From Pseudomonadota bacterium (GTDB lineage Bacteria > Pseudomonadota > Gammaproteobacteria > Burkholderiales > SG8-39), in assembly GCA_027624175.1 (NCBI GenBank), contig JAQBXT010000019.1:1-36327 (forward strand): a DNA stretch of 36,327 nucleotides, read 5' to 3'. The notes below the pieces were generated by a model. That model was not told the DNA's origin. It saw only the letters and a list, made by a program, of their open reading frames with translations, and did not search any database. How positions within the stretch are numbered: position 1 is the first letter of the stretch; each line of letters begins with the position of its first letter. Shown here in pieces: positions 32,002 to 36,327 of this stretch. A program made the translations under genes and the position numbers.

Positions 32002-32214
32002 ATGCCGACCGTACGCGTCAAGGAAAACGAGCCGTTCGAAGTGGCGATGCGCCGCTTCAAGCGCACCGTCGAGAAGACCGGGCTGCTGACCGAACTGCGC
32101 GCCCGCGAGTTCTACGAGAAGCCGACCTCGGAGCGCAAGCGCAAGCTCGCGGCCGCGGTGAAGCGCCACCACAAGCGCCTGCGCAGCCAGATGCTGCCGG
32201 CGAAGCTGTACTAG
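32002..32214 (+). CDS. rpsU: 30S ribosomal protein S21
   Basis: 70 aa, exact family length. [20 protein letters not shown] at the start and the basic helices ending [11 protein letters not shown] are typical of bS21. It helps initiation complexes bind mRNA. It is the first gene of the macromolecular-synthesis operon and is followed by a clear stem-loop terminator/attenuator at 32241. Confidence 0.98.
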   Translation: MPTVRVKENEPFEVAMRRFKRTVEKTGLLTELRAREFYEKPTSERKRKLAAAVKRHHKRLRSQMLPAKLY

Positions 32215-32240
32215 GACGCGAACCCCCGCAACCCTTGCCG

Positions 32241-32274
32241 CGCCCCGGTGCATTGCGCCGGGGCGTTTGCATTT
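32241..32274 (+). terminator. Stem-loop terminator/attenuator after rpsU
   Basis: CGCCCCGG (32241-32248) pairs perfectly with CCGGGGCG (32258-32265) over a nine-base loop and is followed by TTTGCATTT. This is a good intrinsic terminator, probably partial, allowing more S21 than downstream products. Confidence 0.75.
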
Positions 32275-32285
32275 CTGGAGCCCCC

Positions 32286-32732
32286 ATGACCCTCAAGCAA
32301 CGCGTCACCGACGACATGAAGGCGGCGATGCGCGCCAAGGACGCGGCGCGCCTCTCAGCCGTGCGGCTGCTGCTCGCCGCCATGAAGCAAAAGGAAGTGG
32401 ACGAACGCATCGAGCTCTCGGATGCCGACGTGCTCGGCATCATCGAGAAGATGCTGAAGCAGCGCCGCGAATCCATCGCCCAGTACGAGAAGGCCGCGCG
32501 CCAGGACCTGGCCGACCAGGAGAAATTCGAGATCGGCGTACTCTCGGCCTACCTGCCGCAGCAGATGGGCGAAGCCGAGGTCCTGCAGGCGGTGGCCGCC
32601 GCGGTGGCCGAAACCGGGGCGGCGGGCGTCAAGGACATGGGCAAGGTGATGGCGCTGCTCAAGCCGCGCCTGGCCGGCCGCGCGGACATGGGCAAGGTGT
32701 CGGGGCTTGTGAAAGGGAAGCTAGGCGGGTGA
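32286..32732 (+). CDS. yqeY: GatB/YqeY domain protein
   Basis: 148 aa, all of one YqeY domain: LKQRVTDDMKAAMRAKDAAR, EVDERIELSDADVLGIIEKM, RRESIAQYEKAARQDLADQE, SAYLPQQMGEAEV and DMGKVMALLKPRLAGRADM. The fold equals the tRNA-binding tail of GatB; free-standing YqeY may aid tRNA-dependent amidation, but its role is unproven. It commonly sits between rpsU and dnaG in this phylum. The palindrome at 32737 begins directly after its stop. Confidence 0.95.
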   Translation: MTLKQRVTDDMKAAMRAKDAARLSAVRLLLAAMKQKEVDERIELSDADVLGIIEKMLKQRRESIAQYEKAARQDLADQEKFEIGVLSAYLPQQMGEAEVLQAVAAAVAETGAAGVKDMGKVMALLKPRLAGRADMGKVSGLVKGKLGG

Positions 32733-32787
32733 AAATGGGGACAGACCCCATTTGCAACAAGCAAATGGGGTCTGTCCCCTTTTGTTT
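32733..32787. repeat. Large perfect palindrome between yqeY and dnaG
   Basis: GGGGACAGACCCCATTTGC (32737-32755) is followed by AACAA and its exact reverse complement (32761-32779): a 19-bp uninterrupted stem with a five-base loop. After one T:T mismatch, three A:T pairs extend the stem. TTTTGTTT follows (32780-32787), so transcription from the left meets a strong terminator-like structure. Each arm itself contains GGGG-acaga-CCCC, an inner mini-inverted repeat. The block looks like an inserted dispersed repeat. It ends 11 bases before the dnaG start and no Shine-Dalgarno is visible there. Confidence 0.9.
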
Positions 32788-32790
32788 GCC

Positions 32791-34554
32791 GTGATCCCGG
32801 ATTCCTTCAAGCAGGACCTGCTCAACCGCATCGACATCGTCGACGTGGTCGGGCGCTACGTGCAGCTGAAAAAGGGCGGCGCCAATTTCATGGGGCTGTG
32901 CCCGTTCCACGACGAGAAGACGCCTTCCTTCACCGTCAGCCCGGCCAAGCAGTTCTACCACTGCTTCGGCTGCCAGAAACACGGCAACGCAGTCGGCTTC
33001 CTCATGGATTACGGCGGCATGGGCTATGTCGACGCCATCAAGGAGCTCGCTTCCTCGGCGGGCATGCAGGTCCCGGAACTGCAGCCGCGCACGGCGGAGG
33101 AAGCGCAGCGCAAGGAACGCGAGACCGACCTCGCCGCGCTGATGCAAAAGGCGATGGAGCACTACCGCGCCGCATTGAAGAATTCGCCTCAGGCCATCGC
33201 CTACCTGAAACAGCGCGGGGTCAGCGGGGAGATCGCTGCGCGCTTCGGCATCGGCTATGCGCCCGACGACTGGCAGGGGCTCAAGGCCGCGTTTCCGGAC
33301 TACGACAACCGGGCACTGGTCGAGTGCGGGCTGGTGATCGAGGGCGAGGGCAAGCGCTACGACCGGTTCCGCGACCGCGTCATGTTCCCGATCTTCAACC
33401 GGCGCGACACCGTGGTCGGTTTCGGCGGGCGCGTGCTGGGCGCGGGCGAGCCGAAATACCTGAACTCGCCCGAGACGCCGCTGTTCCAGAAAGGCCAGGA
33501 GATCTACGGCCTGGGGCACGCGCGCGGCGCGATGCACGAGGCCAGGCGCGCGCTGGTGGTCGAGGGCTACATGGACGTGGTGGCGCTGGCGCAGCACGGC
33601 GTGGGCTACGCGGTGGCGACGCTGGGCACGGCGACCACGCCGGTGCACGTCACCAAGCTGCTGCGCGAATTGCGCGAGAACGGCGCCGAATTGGTGTTCT
33701 GCTTCGACGGCGACGCCGCAGGGCGCAAGGCCGCGTGGCGCGCGCTCGAGGTGAGCCTGCCGCTCGCCAACGACGGCAACCCGATCCGCTTCCTGTTCCT
33801 GCCCGAGGGCGAGGATCCCGACAGCTACGTGCGCGCCCAGGGCAAGGAGAAGTTCGAGCGCCTGGCCGCGGCGTCGCAGACCCTCACCGGTTTCCTGCTG
33901 GGCGAGCTGCGCGCGCAGTCGGAGCTCGACACCGCGGAAGGGCGCGCCGGGTTCCAATCATTGGCGAAACGCCACGTGCAGCAGATCGTGGCGCCCGCCC
34001 TGCGCCAGCAGCTGATCCAGGCCATCGCGCAACTGGCCCGCATCGCGCCCGAGAATGCGGAGAATTATTACGCGCCGGAAGGACCACCAAGGCCGCGGCG
34101 GCCGGCGATGCACAGGGTGGCGGGCGTGGCGAGCGTGATTCCCAGATCGGAGGAGCAGCACCTGCTGCGCTGCGTGGTGATGCATCCGGCACTCGTGGGG
34201 GGGCTGGAGGCCGAGCTGCTGGACCCGGAAACGCCGGAGGCAGCCGCGCTGAAGTCGATTGCGGCGGATGTCGCGGGCGGCGCGCAGCTGAGCGGCGCGG
34301 TGTTGGTGGAGCGCTACCAGGGCACCGGGTTCGAGCAGGTGGTGTTCCGGGCGCAGGCCTCCGGCATCGAGCAGGGCGATACGCTGGAATCGGCGGCGCA
34401 GGAGTTCAGTCAGGCGCAGCTCGCACTGCGCATCCGCCGCATGCACCGGGAAATCGACACGCTCAAGGGCCGCATCGGTACCGATCCGGCGTTGAACGCC
34501 GAGTTGAACCGGCGGGTCAAAGAGCTGCATCAACTGAAAGCTCAGCGGTCCTGA
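32791..34554 (+). CDS. dnaG: DNA primase
   Basis: 587 aa from GTG 32791, giving the standard start IPDSFKQDLLNRIDIVDVVG. TTGs at 32752 and 32782 in the palindrome are in frame but unlikely. The CHC2 zinc finger is CPFHDEKTPSFTVSPAK then FYHCFGC. The Toprim catalytic part has FPIFNRRDTVVGFGGRVLG, VVEGYMDVVALAQHG and CFDGDAAGRKAAWRA. The C-terminal helicase-binding domain ends RRVKELHQLKAQRS. It makes RNA primers with DnaB at the fork. Expression may be limited by the two upstream stem-loops. Confidence 0.97.
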   Translation: MIPDSFKQDLLNRIDIVDVVGRYVQLKKGGANFMGLCPFHDEKTPSFTVSPAKQFYHCFGCQKHGNAVGFLMDYGGMGYVDAIKELASSAGMQVPELQPRTAEEAQRKERETDLAALMQKAMEHYRAALKNSPQAIAYLKQRGVSGEIAARFGIGYAPDDWQGLKAAFPDYDNRALVECGLVIEGEGKRYDRFRDRVMFPIFNRRDTVVGFGGRVLGAGEPKYLNSPETPLFQKGQEIYGLGHARGAMHEARRALVVEGYMDVVALAQHGVGYAVATLGTATTPVHVTKLLRELRENGAELVFCFDGDAAGRKAAWRALEVSLPLANDGNPIRFLFLPEGEDPDSYVRAQGKEKFERLAAASQTLTGFLLGELRAQSELDTAEGRAGFQSLAKRHVQQIVAPALRQQLIQAIAQLARIAPENAENYYAPEGPPRPRRPAMHRVAGVASVIPRSEEQHLLRCVVMHPALVGGLEAELLDPETPEAAALKSIAADVAGGAQLSGAVLVERYQGTGFEQVVFRAQASGIEQGDTLESAAQEFSQAQLALRIRRMHREIDTLKGRIGTDPALNAELNRRVKELHQLKAQRS

Positions 34555-34568
34555 GAGGCGGATTAGGG

Positions 34569-34574
34569 TAGAAT
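34569..34574 (+). promoter_or_regulatory. Possible internal -10 element before rpoD
   Basis: TAGAAT lies 49 bases before the rpoD start in the 68-bp dnaG-rpoD gap. The matching -35 position is poor, so this is only suggestive of a separate rpoD promoter. Confidence 0.25.
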
Positions 34575-34622
34575 CGCCCACTTTTTTCCGGCCTGGCAGG
34601 ATCGGGCAAGCATGAGGCGAGA

Positions 34623-36327
34623 ATGGCCAAAGCAAAACGCAAATCCAAAGCGAAACTCTCCCGGAAGCCTGGAAAAAAAGCCAAACCGGTCAAGGTGTTG
34701 AAGAAGAAGACGGCAGTCGCCCGGGCCAAGCCCCGGCCGGCTGCCAAGGCGCGTCGGGTCGCGAAAAAAGCGAAGGCCGTCAAGCATGCAAAGCCCGCCA
34801 AGCCCGCCAAGCCCGCCAAGCCCGCCAAGCCCGCCAAGCCCGCCAAGCAGGCCAAGCCGGCGAAGCTGGGCAGGGCGCCCGCCGCGGCGAAGCCCGGTGA
34901 AAAGGCGAAGAAGCCCACCATCAAGAGCGCCAAGGCGGCGCTCGAGCAGCTCGAAGCCAAGCTCGCCGAGGGACTGAAGGCGAAGGCGAGCCGCGGCCGT
35001 CCGGGGCGCAAGACGAAGAAGGAAGAGTGGCTCGCGGCGATGGCCGTGATGCCCAAGGAGGACTCCGAGACGCGCCGCATGCGCCTCAAGACGCTGATCA
35101 AGCTCGGCAAGGATCGCGGCTTCCTCACCTACGCCGAAATCAACGATCACCTGCCCGACGACCTGGTGGACGCCGAGCAGATCGAAGCCATCATCTCGAC
35201 CTTCGGCGACATGGGCATCCAGGTCTACGACCAGGCGCCCGACCAGGAAACGCTGCTGATCACCGCCGAGACCGCGCCGGTCGCCTCCACCGACGAGGAC
35301 GTCGAGGAGCAGGCGGAGGCGGCGCTCTCCACGGTGGACTCGGAGTTCGGCCGCACCACCGACCCGGTGCGCATGTACATGCGCGAGATGGGCTCGGTGG
35401 AGCTGCTGACGCGCGAGGGCGAGATCGAGATCGCCAAGCGCATCGAAGAGGGCCTGCGCCACATGATCCAGGCGATCAGCGCCTGCCCGACCACGGTGCG
35501 CGAGATCCTCGGCCTGGCCGACAAGGTGGAAAAGGAAGAGCTGCGCATCGACGAGGTGGTGGACGGCCTCATCGATCCGCACGCCAAGGCCGAGTTCGAC
35601 CCGAAGAAAAATGCGGAGCCCCGGAGCGAGGAAGAGGAAGAAGAGCAGATCGAGGAAGAGGAAGGCGACACCGAGGAGGACGACGGCGCGGCGCAGAGGG
35701 CCAGCCTGCTCGCGCTGCGCACCGCCGCGCTGGAGAAGTTCGCCCGCATCCGGCGACTGTTCGAGAAGAAGATGCGCGTGCTGGAGAACAAGGGGTCCAA
35801 GGACAAGGATTACCTGCGCGTGCGCGCCCAGATCTCCGCCGAACTGATGACCATCCGCTTCACCGCGCGCACGGTCGAGCGGCTGTGCGACAGCGTGCGC
35901 AGCCTGGTGGACAACATCCGCAGCCACGAGCGCCAGATCCACGACATTTCGGTGCACAAGGCGCAGATGCCGCGCCAGCACTTCATCAAGGTGTTTGTCG
36001 GCACCGAAGGTTCCAAGCGCTGGCTGTCCGCGGAGCTCAACGCCGCGCATCCCTGGAGCGAGCAGCTGGTGCGGCTGGAGCCCTCGATCCTCGAGCTGCT
36101 GGGCAAGATCCTGGCCGTGCAGACGAAGATGGGCATCCCGATCCGCGAGCTGAAGGACATCAACAAGCAGATGTCCACGGGCGAGGCGAAGGCGCGCCGC
36201 GCCAAGCGCGAGATGACCGAGGCCAACCTGCGCCTGGTGATCTCGATCGCCAAGAAATACACCAACCGCGGCCTGCAGTTCCTCGACCTGATCCAGGAAG
36301 GCAACATCGGCCTGATGAAGGCGGTGG
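34623..36327 (+). CDS. rpoD: Primary sigma factor RpoD (sigma-70), cut by the window end
   Basis: 568 codons are present and the frame runs off the window. Residues 1-115 are a Lys/Ala/Pro-rich extension beginning [15 protein letters not shown] and containing KPA tandem repeats; similar basic extensions occur in betaproteobacterial RpoD. Region 1.1 (about 130-205) has [20 protein letters not shown] and [20 protein letters not shown]. Region 1.2 (about 245-275) is [20 protein letters not shown]. The non-conserved region includes an acidic run ([18 protein letters not shown]). Regions 2.1-2.2 start [20 protein letters not shown] and stop at IGLMKAV. Regions 2.3 to 4 lie beyond the window. ATG 34623 is used; ATG 34612 is out of frame. 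Confidence 0.97.
   Translation, partial: MAKAKRKSKAKLSRKPGKKAKPVKVLKKKTAVARAKPRPAAKARRVAKKAKAVKHAKPAKPAKPAKPAKPAKPAKQAKPAKLGRAPAAAKPGEKAKKPTIKSAKAALEQLEAKLAEGLKAKASRGRPGRKTKKEEWLAAMAVMPKEDSETRRMRLKTLIKLGKDRGFLTYAEINDHLPDDLVDAEQIEAIISTFGDMGIQVYDQAPDQETLLITAETAPVASTDEDVEEQAEAALSTVDSEFGRTTDPVRMYMREMGSVELLTREGEIEIAKRIEEGLRHMIQAISACPTTVREILGLADKVEKEELRIDEVVDGLIDPHAKAEFDPKKNAEPRSEEEEEEQIEEEEGDTEEDDGAAQRASLLALRTAALEKFARIRRLFEKKMRVLENKGSKDKDYLRVRAQISAELMTIRFTARTVERLCDSVRSLVDNIRSHERQIHDISVHKAQMPRQHFIKVFVGTEGSKRWLSAELNAAHPWSEQLVRLEPSILELLGKILAVQTKMGIPIRELKDINKQMSTGEAKARRAKREMTEANLRLVISIAKKYTNRGLQFLDLIQEGNIGLMKAV
34791..34862 (+). repeat. Nine-base tandem repeat coding (KPA)n in rpoD
   Basis: Six perfect copies of AAGCCCGCC (34791-34844) followed by two variant copies (AAGCAGGCC, AAGCCGGCG) encode Lys-Pro/Gln-Ala units in the RpoD N-terminal extension. 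The repeat is in frame, so copy-number change would lengthen or shorten the tail without breaking the gene. Confidence 0.95.

Noticed and set aside
34791-34862. CRISPR-like repeat
   Set aside because: The units are nine bases, have no spacers and encode KPA within rpoD.
34563-36050. 495-codon open frame on the minus strand with GlyLeuGly repeats
   Set aside because: It is the complement of rpoD; the repeats are the antisense reading of the KPA coding repeat.

Overview
The window is a dense, very GC-rich stretch (about 67% by eye) of a bacterial chromosome, almost certainly from a betaproteobacterium with a sulfur-based metabolism. The order tsaD < > rpsU, yqeY, dnaG, rpoD with folB and plsY alongside, the fba-purC-purE-tsaC order and the lysine/alanine-rich N-terminus of RpoD are betaproteobacterial. 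The left edge looks like the tail of a reverse dissimilatory sulfite reductase (dsr) operon: dsrN (cut by the window edge), a DsrC/TusE-like gene and a cysteine-poor A-type protein resembling DsrR. No rRNA, tRNA, CRISPR array or intact insertion sequence was seen.

Layout. 1-1280: dsr-operon tail. 1330-3229: soluble GAF histidine kinase and NarL-type regulator. 3262-4260 (minus): ferredoxin-reductase-like protein. 4358-8265: siroheme synthase CysG, then a tightly coupled Rieske protein / TrpD-fold protein / YeeE-YedE sulfur transporter set. 8292-12441: HbpS/GlcG-like secreted protein, class I aldolase, purC, purE, tsaC and a small lipoprotein. 12432-13292: two-domain rhodanese. 13293-14330: a less GC-rich islet with a truncated BrnT toxin, an intact BrnA antitoxin and an unrecognised secreted protein. 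14331-17585: HupE/UreJ membrane protein, a PRISE-like reductase and (minus) a PhoD-type phosphatase. 17623-19076: two-subunit UxaA-family lyase, best read as sulfolactate sulfo-lyase SuyAB. 19090-25374: alpha/beta hydrolase, then a succinate dehydrogenase/fumarate reductase-like complex (B, C, D first, A last) with a split class I fumarase, a chalcone-isomerase-like gene and a HigA-like antitoxin in between. 25354-27058 (minus): quinone-oxidoreductase-type MDR and dienelactone hydrolase. 27099-29934: Ldh2-family dehydrogenase (ComC-like), Ogt, XerD, YbaK. 29931-36327: folB, plsY, tsaD and the macromolecular-synthesis operon up to a truncated rpoD.

How it fits together. Many genes touch oxidised or reduced sulfur: DsrN amidates the siroheme that CysG makes, DsrC-family proteins carry sulfur, rhodanese and YeeE handle thiosulfate/persulfide, and SuyAB with a ComC-like dehydrogenase could turn sulfolactate into pyruvate and sulfite. 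The most promising uncharacterised unit is the Rieske/TrpD-fold/YeeE set behind cysG, whose three genes overlap by ATGA junctions. The most striking non-coding element is a 19-bp perfect palindrome directly before dnaG, where enterobacteria carry an attenuating terminator.
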